Of a stretch of DNA of 64,000 nt, positions 25,807 through 34,112 are shown piece by piece. The notes below the pieces were generated by a model, which saw only the letters and a program-made list of their open reading frames with translations, made no database searches and had not been told where the DNA came from. The DNA is taken from positions 1-64,000 of the forward strand of contig JAJFUS010000023.1 of NCBI GenBank assembly GCA_021372295.1, read 5' to 3'. Origin of the DNA: a bacterium (GTDB lineage Bacteria; Armatimonadota; UBA5829). The position numbers and the translations under genes were made by a program. Every line of letters starts with the position of its first letter. Position 1 is the stretch's first letter.

Positions 25807-27664
25807 CGACTGCCTCGATAATTCCCTGTGAATCGAGGTGGTAACCGGCTCTCATCTCAGCCGATTTGCCATGCGGCAGGAATTCGTCCGGTAGACCAAT
25901 CACTTCGATGGGAATTCCCTCCGCGCCGTACCGGGTCAAACATTCAATCACGGCGGAAGCAAACCCTCCGCACACTACGTTCTCTTCAGCGATAACCATC
26001 GCTTCACATTCCGATGCCGCGGCAAGCACGGCGGGTTCGTCCAATGGCTTGACAAACCGGGCGTTGACGACCCTTATACTCACCCCCGACTCTTCGAGCT
26101 CTTCAGCGGCCTTCACTGCCTCATTGACAACAGGCCCGACAGCAATAACAGCCACATCATGCCCGTTGCGCATCAATTCAGAATGACCGGTCACAATCTG
26201 CGTAGGCGGGACCCGCCTCGGCCCTGGAGCTGCTCCTCTTGGGTAACGAATTGCCACTGGCCCGTCGATTTTGGCCGCTTCAAAGAGCATCCCGACCATT
26301 TCCGCCGCATCTTTTGGAGCCATAATAGTCAAATTCGGCATGTGCCTGAGATACGACAGGTCGAACACACCATGATGAGTCGGGCCGTCCTCTCCCACTA
26401 TACCCGCCCTGTCCAGCGCAAAAATAACCGGCAGGTTCTGCAGGCAAACATCGTGCAGTATCTGATCGTAACCGCGCTGGAGAAACGTTGAATAGATCGC
26501 AACGACAGGCTTCAACCCGGCTGATGCCAGACCAGCGGCGAACGTGACCGCATGACCTTCGGCAATCCCGACATTAAAATATCTGCTTGGATACTTTTTC
26601 GCGAATCGGTTTAACCCGGTTCCATCCGGCATAGCGGCCGTGATCGCAACTACGGCTGAATCCCTTTGAGCAAGTTGGATCAAAGCGCGTCCGAAAACGT
26701 CGGTAAAAGTCCTTTGAGGCTTTTGTGGAGTTTTGCCGTTGCCCGAGTTGAACGGCCCGATCCCATGAAAGTGCCTGGCGTCATGTTCGGCGGGATGATA
26801 ACCTTTGCCCTTGGTCGTCACGACATGCAACAGCACCGGCCCTTTCAGCTCGAATGCCTGCGAGATAAAATGCCGGAGTTCAGCGATGTTGTGGCCGTCG
26901 ATCGGGCCCAGATACTCGAAACCGAGCGCCTCAAAGATCGTGCCGCTCGTCGGCGAGACCAAGCTGGTTAGCCCTCGCTTGAGGAATTGAGTTGTTTTCT
27001 TGACAAGACCGCCGCCCAGAGGCATTCTTCGAATCAACTCCTGAGCGCCATTTTCCAGCGTCCGATAAAGCGGCATAGTCCGCAGATGCGCTATGTGAGC
27101 TGCCATTGCGCCGGTGCTCGGGCAAATGGACATCCTGTTATCGTTCAACACCACCAGCAGATTCGCGCCCGAAGCTCCAGCGTTGTTGATCGCCTCCCAG
27201 GCCATGCCGCCGCCCAACGCGCCATCGCCCACCACCGCCGCCACACGGTGTTTGCCGCCGGTCAGATCCCTGCCTTGAGCCATCCCCAGCGCCGCTGATA
27301 TGGCCGTGCTGGCGTGACCTGTAGCGAAACAATCATACTTGCTTTCCGAAGGCTTGGGGAACCCGCTTATGCCGCCACTGCACCTGAGAGTGTGGAAGCA
27401 GTCGCGCCTATCAGTCAGAATTTTATATGCGTAGCACTGATGACCGACGTCCCACACCAGCTTATCGCGCGGCACATCCATCACGGACAACAATCCGATG
27501 GTCAGTTCCACCACTCCCAGCGACGGAGCCAGATGGCCGCCATTAGCGCTTACCACTTCCAATATCGACGCCCTGACCTCTTGCGCGAGCTTCCTCATTT
27601 GTGTATTCGATATATGTTTGAGGTCGTCGGGAAGGTTGAGTGAACTCAGTAGACTGCCGATCAT
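25733..27664 (-). CDS. dxs: 1-deoxy-D-xylulose-5-phosphate synthase
   Basis: This 643-residue TPP enzyme makes DXP from pyruvate and glyceraldehyde-3-phosphate, the first step of the non-mevalonate isoprenoid pathway. It shows 'DKLVWDVGHQCYAYKILTDRR', the TPP motif 'GDGALGGGMAWEAINNAG', 'LNDNRMSI', 'DRAGIVGEDGPTHHG' and 'YPRGAA'. The start is ATG 27664, with AAGGAG upstream; the TTG five codons earlier overlaps that site. It is first in the dxs-fni operon and diverges from hpnCDE, which consumes the products. Confidence 0.97.
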   Translation of the reverse strand: MIGSLLSSLNLPDDLKHISNTQMRKLAQEVRASILEVVSANGGHLAPSLGVVELTIGLLSVMDVPRDKLVWDVGHQCYAYKILTDRRDCFHTLRCSGGISGFPKPSESKYDCFATGHASTAISAALGMAQGRDLTGGKHRVAAVVGDGALGGGMAWEAINNAGASGANLLVVLNDNRMSICPSTGAMAAHIAHLRTMPLYRTLENGAQELIRRMPLGGGLVKKTTQFLKRGLTSLVSPTSGTIFEALGFEYLGPIDGHNIAELRHFISQAFELKGPVLLHVVTTKGKGYHPAEHDARHFHGIGPFNSGNGKTPQKPQRTFTDVFGRALIQLAQRDSAVVAITAAMPDGTGLNRFAKKYPSRYFNVGIAEGHAVTFAAGLASAGLKPVVAIYSTFLQRGYDQILHDVCLQNLPVIFALDRAGIVGEDGPTHHGVFDLSYLRHMPNLTIMAPKDAAEMVGMLFEAAKIDGPVAIRYPRGAAPGPRRVPPTQIVTGHSELMRNGHDVAVIAVGPVVNEAVKAAEELEESGVSIRVVNARFVKPLDEPAVLAAASECEAMVIAEENVVCGGFASAVIECLTRYGAEGIPIEVIGLPDEFLPHGKSAEMRAGYHLDSQGIIEAVDAVLERSGRPRNQRSENIVIRQSI

Positions 27665-27879
27665 CTCGAACTCCTTCAAAAAACAGCGAAAACGCTGCTG
27701 CGGTTTATATTGATCGTCCGGCCGTTGATACCGGACACGATTTGGTCGTCATTTGCTTTTGTTCCCAGTCTCATTAGGGCGACAAACGCTATGTGCGCCT
27801 GCAATCATTGGATTAATGAACAGCCATTTGGGGCAATAACGTAGGTAGTGCTTAGTTTTTAGTTATCCAGAGGTGGCCT
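27665..27879. other. Divergent control region between dxs-fni and hpnCDE
   Basis: This 215-bp spacer must hold both promoters, but I see no clean -35/-10 pair. An inverted repeat GTCCGG-N9-CCGGAC at 27716-27736 could be an operator; it is short and may be chance. Confidence 0.35.
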
Positions 27880-28809
27880 ATGAGCGCGCACGCCGCAGAC
27901 AATACTCTTCGCATGTTTCAAGATTATAGCCCGGAAACGCATTTGCCGGACGCACTCTGCGAAAAGTTGGCGAAGACGCATTATGAAAACTTCACAGTCG
28001 GCTCGATGTTTCTGCCGCGAGAGTTGAGACGCCACGTCTATAACGTCTACGCTTACTGCCGGGTATGCGACGACCTTGCTGACGAGACAGGCGACCGTGA
28101 TCTTTCAGTGCGCCTGCTGGAATGGTGGAGATCAGAGCTTCACGAATGTTTCGAAGGCAATCCTCGGCATGTATTGTTTAAGGCGCTTGCCGAAACTGTT
28201 ACAGAGTTTAACTTGCCTATTGAGCCATTTGAAGATCTGATCAGCGCGTTTCTTCAGGATCAAAGTACAACCCGGTATAAGTCTTTTGAGGACATCTTGA
28301 ACTATTGCACGCGCTCAGCAAACCCCGTTGGGCGCATATTCCTGCGTCTTCTCGGCTACACGGACGATGCCCGGCGCGAACTTGCTGATTGCACATGCAC
28401 GGCGCTGCAACTTGCGAATTTCTGGCAGGATGTAGGCGTGGATTACGAAAAGGGGCGCATATACATCCCGCTGGAAGACATGCTGCGGTTTGGTTACTCG
28501 GAGAGTGAACTGCGAAACCACGTGGTGAACGCCAGTTTTGTGCGATTGATGCGGTTTGAGATAGCTCGCACACGGGAACTTTTTGAACGCGGATCAGCGC
28601 TTTCGGGTCAAATATCTGGCATCGGCGCGGCGGATGTAGAGCTGTTCAATCGAGGCGGAATGGCCGTTTTACGATCTATCGAGCGCAACAGATATGACGT
28701 CTTCCGAAAGCGCACAAAAGTGTCGAAATCACAGAAAGTATTACTGATGCTGGGATGGTGCGTGAGCCGTTTCTACCATCGACTCGCGCGCGAACGGAGC
28801 GATATATGA
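27880..28809 (+). CDS. hpnC: Squalene-pathway enzyme HpnC (hydroxysqualene synthase)
   Basis: This 309-residue trans-prenyltransferase-fold protein of the squalene/phytoene synthase family has the aspartate-rich motifs 'YCRVCDDLADE' (first) and 'ANFWQDVGVDYEKGRIYIPLED' (second). In characterised systems HpnC converts presqualene diphosphate to hydroxysqualene. The start is ATG 27880 after GAGGTGG. It overlaps hpnD by ATGA, so the two are translationally coupled. The C and D assignment rests on gene order and on 'HYENFTVGSMFLP', typical of HpnC. Confidence 0.93.
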   Translation: MSAHAADNTLRMFQDYSPETHLPDALCEKLAKTHYENFTVGSMFLPRELRRHVYNVYAYCRVCDDLADETGDRDLSVRLLEWWRSELHECFEGNPRHVLFKALAETVTEFNLPIEPFEDLISAFLQDQSTTRYKSFEDILNYCTRSANPVGRIFLRLLGYTDDARRELADCTCTALQLANFWQDVGVDYEKGRIYIPLEDMLRFGYSESELRNHVVNASFVRLMRFEIARTRELFERGSALSGQISGIGAADVELFNRGGMAVLRSIERNRYDVFRKRTKVSKSQKVLLMLGWCVSRFYHRLARERSDI

Positions 28810-29711
28810 CAACAATCTCTCCCGCCAGGCTGCGGGAATCATATCGTTATTGCAGGAGCGTCGCAAAGAAACGCGCGAAGAACTTCTATTACTCGTTCAT
28901 CGTGCTGCCGCGTGAAAAAAGTGACGCCATGTGCGCGGTATATGCGTTCATGCGATACTGCGACGACATCGCGGACGACCCCACTATCGGTCGAAACAGG
29001 AACGCCATGCTGAACAACTGGCGCGAGTCGCTCGACGAGTGCATGCTCGGCAACTACGGCGACAGCCTGATTCTGCCAGCGTTTCACGACGCCGTGACTC
29101 GATTCGATATTCCGCCGGGCTATCTGCATCAGCTCATCGACGGCGCGACGATGGATCTCTCCATCGACAGATACCGCACATTCGACGAGCTTTACGATTA
29201 CTGCTATAAAGTGGCGTCGGTGGTGGGGCTGGTGTGCATCCACATATTCGGGTTCGATTCGCCGCAGGCACGCAGGCATGCCGAGTTTTGCGGGATTGCG
29301 TTCCAGCTTACGAATATACTGCGCGACGTCAAAGAAGACGCCGAACGTGGCCGGGTTTATCTCCCCGAGGAAGATTTGTGGGCGTTTGACTACAGCGCTG
29401 ACGATCTGACAAACGGCGTTTACGACGACCGCTTCCAACGCCTGATGAAATTTGAGACCCGCCGGGCATACGACTATTACAGCGCTGCGCTTCCATTGGT
29501 AATGATGGTGCACGGGTCAGGTCGACCGGGTCTGTGCGCGATGATCGAGATATATTCAAGCATTCTGGGCATGATCGACAAAAATCCCGGCGACGTGCTC
29601 GACGGACAAATCTCCCTGCCGACAACCCGCAAGCTTTCAATAGCGGCAAGAGCGATAATGCAATCCCGAATGAATGGAGGACGGCCATTTCTGCCGGAGC
29701 TGCGGTTATAG
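28806..29711 (+). CDS. hpnD: Presqualene diphosphate synthase HpnD
   Basis: This 301-residue enzyme condenses two farnesyl diphosphates to presqualene diphosphate. Motifs are 'NFYYSFIVLPREKSDAMCAVYAFMRYCDDIADD' in short form (DDIADD) and 'LTNILRDVKEDAERGRVYLPEEDL'. ATG 28806 lies inside the hpnC stop codon overlap. It is the middle gene of hpnCDE. Confidence 0.95.
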   Translation: MTTISPARLRESYRYCRSVAKKRAKNFYYSFIVLPREKSDAMCAVYAFMRYCDDIADDPTIGRNRNAMLNNWRESLDECMLGNYGDSLILPAFHDAVTRFDIPPGYLHQLIDGATMDLSIDRYRTFDELYDYCYKVASVVGLVCIHIFGFDSPQARRHAEFCGIAFQLTNILRDVKEDAERGRVYLPEEDLWAFDYSADDLTNGVYDDRFQRLMKFETRRAYDYYSAALPLVMMVHGSGRPGLCAMIEIYSSILGMIDKNPGDVLDGQISLPTTRKLSIAARAIMQSRMNGGRPFLPELRL

Positions 29712-30976
29712 GAGGAGGAGTCGCGGGACTTGCCTGCGCCTGCGAACTGGCCGACGCCGGGCTGGACGTGAGAGTATTCGAGGCAAAGAATCGCCTTGGA
29801 GGACGAGCCCACTCATTCCGCGAGCGCGAGACCGGCGCGACCATAGATAACTGTCAGCACGTCCTGCTGGGCTGCTGCGATGCCGCGCGTGGGTTTCTCG
29901 ACAAAATCGGGTCGGCTGAGCGTATCGCATTTTATGACCAGATGACCTTGATAGGAGCAAAGGGCGAAAGTCTCACGATCAAGTCATCAATGCTGCCCGC
30001 GCCGCTGCATCTGTTGCCGGCTATACTGCGCACTCGATACTTCACCGCCGGAGAAAAGCTCGAACTGGGGCGAGTATTTGCAAGGATTGCGCAAACCCCA
30101 CCGGAAAATACCTTAAGCGCCAGAGACTATCTGCGCGAAATCAAATGTCCACAAAGGCTGATTGATCTATTGATCGACCCCATCCTGGCCTCGGCTCTCA
30201 ACGAAACCGCGTCCGATGCGTCCGCCGAATATGCGCGTATGGTCGTATCAAAGTCGCTGATGGAGGGCAGGCACGGCTATAAGCTGGGTGTACCGGACGG
30301 ACCATTATCGCAGTTGATAGAAGTCCCCGCATTGCGATATTTATCGCGACGAGGATGCATGGTGCACACATCTGCAAAGATCGAAAAGCTGCACTTCCGA
30401 GGCGACATGGTCACTTCAGCGCTTCTCTCGGATGGAAAGCGGATCAGGCCGGACTATTACGTGTGCGCCGTTCCGCCATGGTCGCTCGATGAAATGGGAT
30501 TCGCAACCTACGCCGCCCGGCGACTGCGCTGGCGTCCGATAGTGTGCGTCCATCTCTTTTATGATGATCCTTGTGTGGACTTCGAACGGTCGTGTGTCGT
30601 CGGTGAGCCATTCGGGTGGGTCTTCAACAAGACATCAGACTTCGGTCTGAATTTCGGCTATATACAGGCGGTGGCAAGCGCCGCCGAGTCGCTGAATGGG
30701 CTGGACAACAACGACATCATAGAATTGGCCGAACGAGCAGTCGCGAAAGCGATCCCCCACCCGCATAAGCCTGCGCTGAAACGCGCCGTGATCTATAACG
30801 CAAGTCGCGCGACATTTTCGACAGGCGATACAAGCGACGGTCTGCGGCCGTCCACCGTCACGCCCATTCAGAATTTGTTTCTGGCAGGCGATTGGACCGA
30901 CACCCGTTGGCCGGCCACAATCGAGGGCGCAGCAATATCTGGTATCAAAGCCGCAAATGCAATTCTTCGCCGATAA
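29687..30976 (+). CDS. hpnE: Hydroxysqualene dehydroxylase HpnE (FAD-dependent)
   Basis: This roughly 429-residue amine-oxidase-fold flavoprotein reduces hydroxysqualene to squalene. It has the dinucleotide-binding motif 'AVIGGGVAGLACACELADAG', then 'RLGGRAHSF', and the C-terminal 'FLAGDWTDTRWPATIEGAAISGIKAA'. The protein homology begins near 29690. No ATG, GTG or TTG lies in frame between 29534 and that point. An ATT at 29687 has TGGAGG 6 nt upstream and is my preferred start. The alternative, GTG 29534, would overlap hpnD by 178 bp and add 51 residues unlike the family. Confidence 0.9.
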   Translation: MSAGAAVIGGGVAGLACACELADAGLDVRVFEAKNRLGGRAHSFRERETGATIDNCQHVLLGCCDAARGFLDKIGSAERIAFYDQMTLIGAKGESLTIKSSMLPAPLHLLPAILRTRYFTAGEKLELGRVFARIAQTPPENTLSARDYLREIKCPQRLIDLLIDPILASALNETASDASAEYARMVVSKSLMEGRHGYKLGVPDGPLSQLIEVPALRYLSRRGCMVHTSAKIEKLHFRGDMVTSALLSDGKRIRPDYYVCAVPPWSLDEMGFATYAARRLRWRPIVCVHLFYDDPCVDFERSCVVGEPFGWVFNKTSDFGLNFGYIQAVASAAESLNGLDNNDIIELAERAVAKAIPHPHKPALKRAVIYNASRATFSTGDTSDGLRPSTVTPIQNLFLAGDWTDTRWPATIEGAAISGIKAANAILRR

Positions 30977-31026
30977 ACATCAAAGACGCGCCACCTTGGC
31001 GTCCGATCAGGCTCAAGAGTGATTCC

Positions 31027-32610
31027 CTACTTTTTATCGTCCGATTTTGGCGGAAGCTCTTCGTACACGTCAAACCCGGTCTGGATATCGGCCATGCTGT
31101 AGCCAGGCCTGTACGAGAGCATCTTCATGACGATCTTGTCTTTGGTTGACGAGAGCTTCGCACTGCCTATGATGCGCTTCTCATACTTGTCCTTTAGACT
31201 CCACGCCGGATACGCCACCTCATAGGTCTTCTTCGGATCGAGTGAACGACTCGGCAAAACTTCTATCGTCTGGCCGCCTCGTCCGACAGATATTATCGGC
31301 CCGACCCAACGCTCTTTATCAGGATCGGACAGTTTTACCAGCGCCGACCCCGCGGCAACCGGCGCATATTTGTAGCGAGGTCGATTCACGGCCAGGTACC
31401 CGGTGGCGCTCTGGGGGTTGGTGATGATCGCGTAACCGATGTTGTCGTTTACGACCTTGTCATCCTCGTCCTCCCAAACCTGTTGCACTGCAAGAAATCT
31501 GTCAAACTTCGTGAGGGACGATTTTGACACGATCTTGCCAGCGGATTCAACTCTTGCCGCGACATTGCTTACAGGTTCGGGGGCAGGCAAAACATATACG
31601 CCGGTTCCAAGGCCGATTTGATCCGATTTTGCGTCAGATATAGGTGTAATACGCGCAAAATAACCGCCACTAGTCTTCGTGACAATACCCCTTGCAACCG
31701 GAACGTCGATATGATTCTCATAACGAAAGTCCCAGCCCTGACCCATCAGCCACACTATATCGCCGGCCTGAAGTTTCTCCGACGACGTAAACTCAACACT
31801 GTTTCCCGCGATCTTCGTTACGCCACCGATCTTGTTCGGGTTTGGTATGTCCTTGATATCTTCGGGTGGGATCGAGATATCCATCTTGTTGAGGAGTGCG
31901 GTCAGGTATTCCAATCGCTCGGGAGTCGGCGGGTGAGAGCTGAAAATCTTTGGCGTCTCGCCTCCTGATTCCTCCTGGAAGCGGTTGATCTTGCGCATCG
32001 AAAGCAAGACCCCTACCGGGTTGTATCCAGCTTCCAGAAGCAGTTGCGTGCCAATTTCGTCAGCCTGACGCTCGTCGCCACGCGAGTACTTTAGAGTGTA
32101 CAAGTTGTGGAGGATTCCCGTCACATCTCCAACTGTCTGGCTTGCCCCCAGGACAGTCAAAATGGCTCCAAGCCACAACGATCTGCGCTGTGCCTTGGAC
32201 ATGGCATCAAGGGCGTGGCGGCGATCGGAGTGTACGATCTCGTGCGCAATGACACCCTTGCGCTCGTCAGGCCTGAGTATATACCAGAGGCGGCTCGAAA
32301 AGTAGACATAGCCGCCTGGAGTGGAAAACGCATTGAACTCATCCTGCTTGAGAATCCTGAAGTGATATTTGATCTCCGGCCTGCGGATGCTCTCGCCTTT
32401 CATAAGCTCCTGGCCGTATTCGTTGATCTCTTTGAGCGCGGCATCGTCCGTGACCTGAGGGTATTCTTTCAGAATCTCGACGTCCAACTTTCTGCCGAGT
32501 TCGACTTCCTCTTCAAGGGAAGTTGCCGCGACAGTCGGAATCGCCGCGGCAAGAATGGCGAATACCATCAGCAGTATCTTTGTAATACCGATTTTTCTCA
32601 TCATGTCCAT
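31027..32610 (-). CDS. Secreted M48 family metalloprotease (BepA/YfgC-like)
   Basis: This 527-residue protein has a signal peptide (about 1-29), a zinc-protease domain with HEIVHSDRRHA (HExxH) and the third ligand region 'SRGDERQADEIGTQLLLEAG', and 'HPPTPERLEYL' as in BepA/YfgC-type proteins. The C-terminal 250 residues form an extra beta-rich domain I do not recognise. Family members degrade or repair outer-membrane proteins in the periplasm, which fits a diderm cell. It converges with hpnE across a 50-bp gap. Confidence 0.92.
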   Translation of the reverse strand: MDMMRKIGITKILLMVFAILAAAIPTVAATSLEEEVELGRKLDVEILKEYPQVTDDAALKEINEYGQELMKGESIRRPEIKYHFRILKQDEFNAFSTPGGYVYFSSRLWYILRPDERKGVIAHEIVHSDRRHALDAMSKAQRRSLWLGAILTVLGASQTVGDVTGILHNLYTLKYSRGDERQADEIGTQLLLEAGYNPVGVLLSMRKINRFQEESGGETPKIFSSHPPTPERLEYLTALLNKMDISIPPEDIKDIPNPNKIGGVTKIAGNSVEFTSSEKLQAGDIVWLMGQGWDFRYENHIDVPVARGIVTKTSGGYFARITPISDAKSDQIGLGTGVYVLPAPEPVSNVAARVESAGKIVSKSSLTKFDRFLAVQQVWEDEDDKVVNDNIGYAIITNPQSATGYLAVNRPRYKYAPVAAGSALVKLSDPDKERWVGPIISVGRGGQTIEVLPSRSLDPKKTYEVAYPAWSLKDKYEKRIIGSAKLSSTKDKIVMKMLSYRPGYSMADIQTGFDVYEELPPKSDDKK

Positions 32611-32752
32611 CCATTCCCTGGTTTGAATATACTAACAGTATAGCTCAGACGCGATAATATCGAAACACTCGAACGCACAAAGGCCGTGATATTTTCGGGC
32701 AGTATATCTGCTTTATCTCTATGGAAAACATTGCAGTACGGCTATTGCCCAA

Positions 32753-33832
32753 CTATTTCTTGTCCATTTTCCTGATCTGTTTATGTATATTCTTCCACTT
32801 CTCACGCTCAACGCGAGCCAGACCGGCATCCTGCTTTCGTTCAAGAAAATGTAGTTCCGCCTGCATCTTCATATAGTTGTCAAAACGTCGATGATCAAGG
32901 CTCCCATCGTTCAATGCAGCGCGAACCATGCATCCCGGCTCATCGTTATGCGAACAATCTCCAAAACGACATTGGCGCGCGAGAACCTCTATATCGACAA
33001 ATGCCTCAGCAAGACCATTATCCACATTCCAGAGCTGGATTTCACGCATTCCTGGGGTATCGATCACAAGGCCACCGCCGGGAAGAACAAAAAGTTGGCG
33101 ATGCGTGGTAGTATGCCTCCCTTTGCTGTCGACCTCCCGAACCTCCCGCACTCTTTGCAGGTCGCTGCCCAGCAGGTAGTTGACGAGAGTCGACTTGCCG
33201 ACACCCGACGAGCCAAGAAGAGCCACCGTGATACCTTCTTTCAGATAGTCAGACATAACACTCAAGCCTTGTCCCGCGACAACACTTACCGCATGAACAG
33301 GCACTCCCGGCGCGCTGGCGCGAATAATGTCTATACTCGCATCCACATCGGAACACTGATCGCACTTTGTAAGCAAGACAACCGGTTCGGCGCCACTCTC
33401 CCAGGCCAGAGCAAGATAACGCTCGGCTCGGGCTGGACTAAAATCATTATCCAAACTCATCACGATAAACACCGTGTCGATGTTCGATGCTATGGGCTGT
33501 CGACTTACTCTCTTTCCGGCTTCCTTTCGTGAAAACATACTCTTGCGGGGAAGCACACAGTGAATGATCGCTCTGGGCGGCTGTTCATCTAGGATTTGGG
33601 CGGCAACCCAATCCCCGACAACGGGCAGGTCGGCCCTGTCGTCCGAGCCATACAGTAGTTTGCCGGTTGGAACAGCAGGCATCTCGCCTTGATCCGTCAG
33701 AACAGCATACAGCCCCCTCTGCTCAAGGCTTACGCGGCATGGCGAGAGTGAGTCATCGGCGATTTGATTGAAACCACGGGCAAAATCAGAAGTATATCCG
33801 AGTTCTACAAGTGACAATTCAGGTTCCTCCAT
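32753..33832 (-). CDS. rsgA: Ribosome small-subunit-dependent GTPase A
   Basis: This 359-residue circularly permuted GTPase helps mature the 30S subunit. Domain order is an OB fold, a G domain with motifs in permuted order, TKCD (G4), GSSGVGKST (G1) and DTPG (G3), then the zinc-binding finger C...CRFGDCSHNDEPGC. Its length is normal for the long RsgA type. The start is ATG 33832, with a weak ribosome-binding site. A small open frame with a strong site lies just upstream. Confidence 0.96.
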   Translation of the reverse strand: MEEPELSLVELGYTSDFARGFNQIADDSLSPCRVSLEQRGLYAVLTDQGEMPAVPTGKLLYGSDDRADLPVVGDWVAAQILDEQPPRAIIHCVLPRKSMFSRKEAGKRVSRQPIASNIDTVFIVMSLDNDFSPARAERYLALAWESGAEPVVLLTKCDQCSDVDASIDIIRASAPGVPVHAVSVVAGQGLSVMSDYLKEGITVALLGSSGVGKSTLVNYLLGSDLQRVREVREVDSKGRHTTTHRQLFVLPGGGLVIDTPGMREIQLWNVDNGLAEAFVDIEVLARQCRFGDCSHNDEPGCMVRAALNDGSLDHRRFDNYMKMQAELHFLERKQDAGLARVEREKWKNIHKQIRKMDKK

Positions 33833-33924
33833 ATAAACAGGCGTAACTATACTACCCGCACGCCTATGAGGAACCCATCAGGTGCTGTGGAATAAAAGGT
33901 GGATTGGTGAGGTTAGAGACAGCC

Positions 33925-33990
33925 CTAGAGTGGCGCCTCATCCTTGTGCGGCATCGATATTGCATTGGAAAAACAGCCTACAGCGACCAT
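33925..33990 (-). CDS. Candidate small ORF or leader peptide (21 aa) upstream of rsgA
   Basis: On the minus strand AGGAGGG sits 4 nt before ATG 33990, opening a 21-codon frame (MVAVGCFSNAISMPHKDEAPL) ended by TAG at 33925. It lies 92 bp upstream of rsgA and follows a plausible promoter. The ribosome-binding site is stronger than that of rsgA itself. It could be a leader peptide or a chance frame; no homologue is known to me. Confidence 0.35.
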   Translation of the reverse strand: MVAVGCFSNAISMPHKDEAPL

Positions 33991-34031
33991 AAAACCCTCC
34001 TATTGATCAGATTCAAACCATTATCATATAC

Positions 34032-34060
34032 ATTATAGCATGTACGCATTACATTGCTAA
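34032..34060 (-). promoter_or_regulatory. Putative promoter of the small ORF/rsgA unit
   Basis: On the minus strand TTAGCA (34060-34055) and a perfect TATAAT (34037-34032) are 17 nt apart. The -35 box is weak. Confidence 0.5.
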
Positions 34061-34065
34061 ACGAG

Positions 34066-34101
34066 CAAAAAAGCGCTGCGCCTTTTATAAGGCGCAGCGC
34101 T
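34066..34101 (-). terminator. Rho-independent terminator of nifJ
   Basis: A 13-bp perfect stem, AGCGCTGCGCCTT (34072-34084) with its complement (34089-34101), has a 4-nt loop. Read on the minus strand it is followed by a run of T. It lies 12 bp after the nifJ stop. Confidence 0.9.
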
Positions 34102-34112
34102 CTATATTATTT

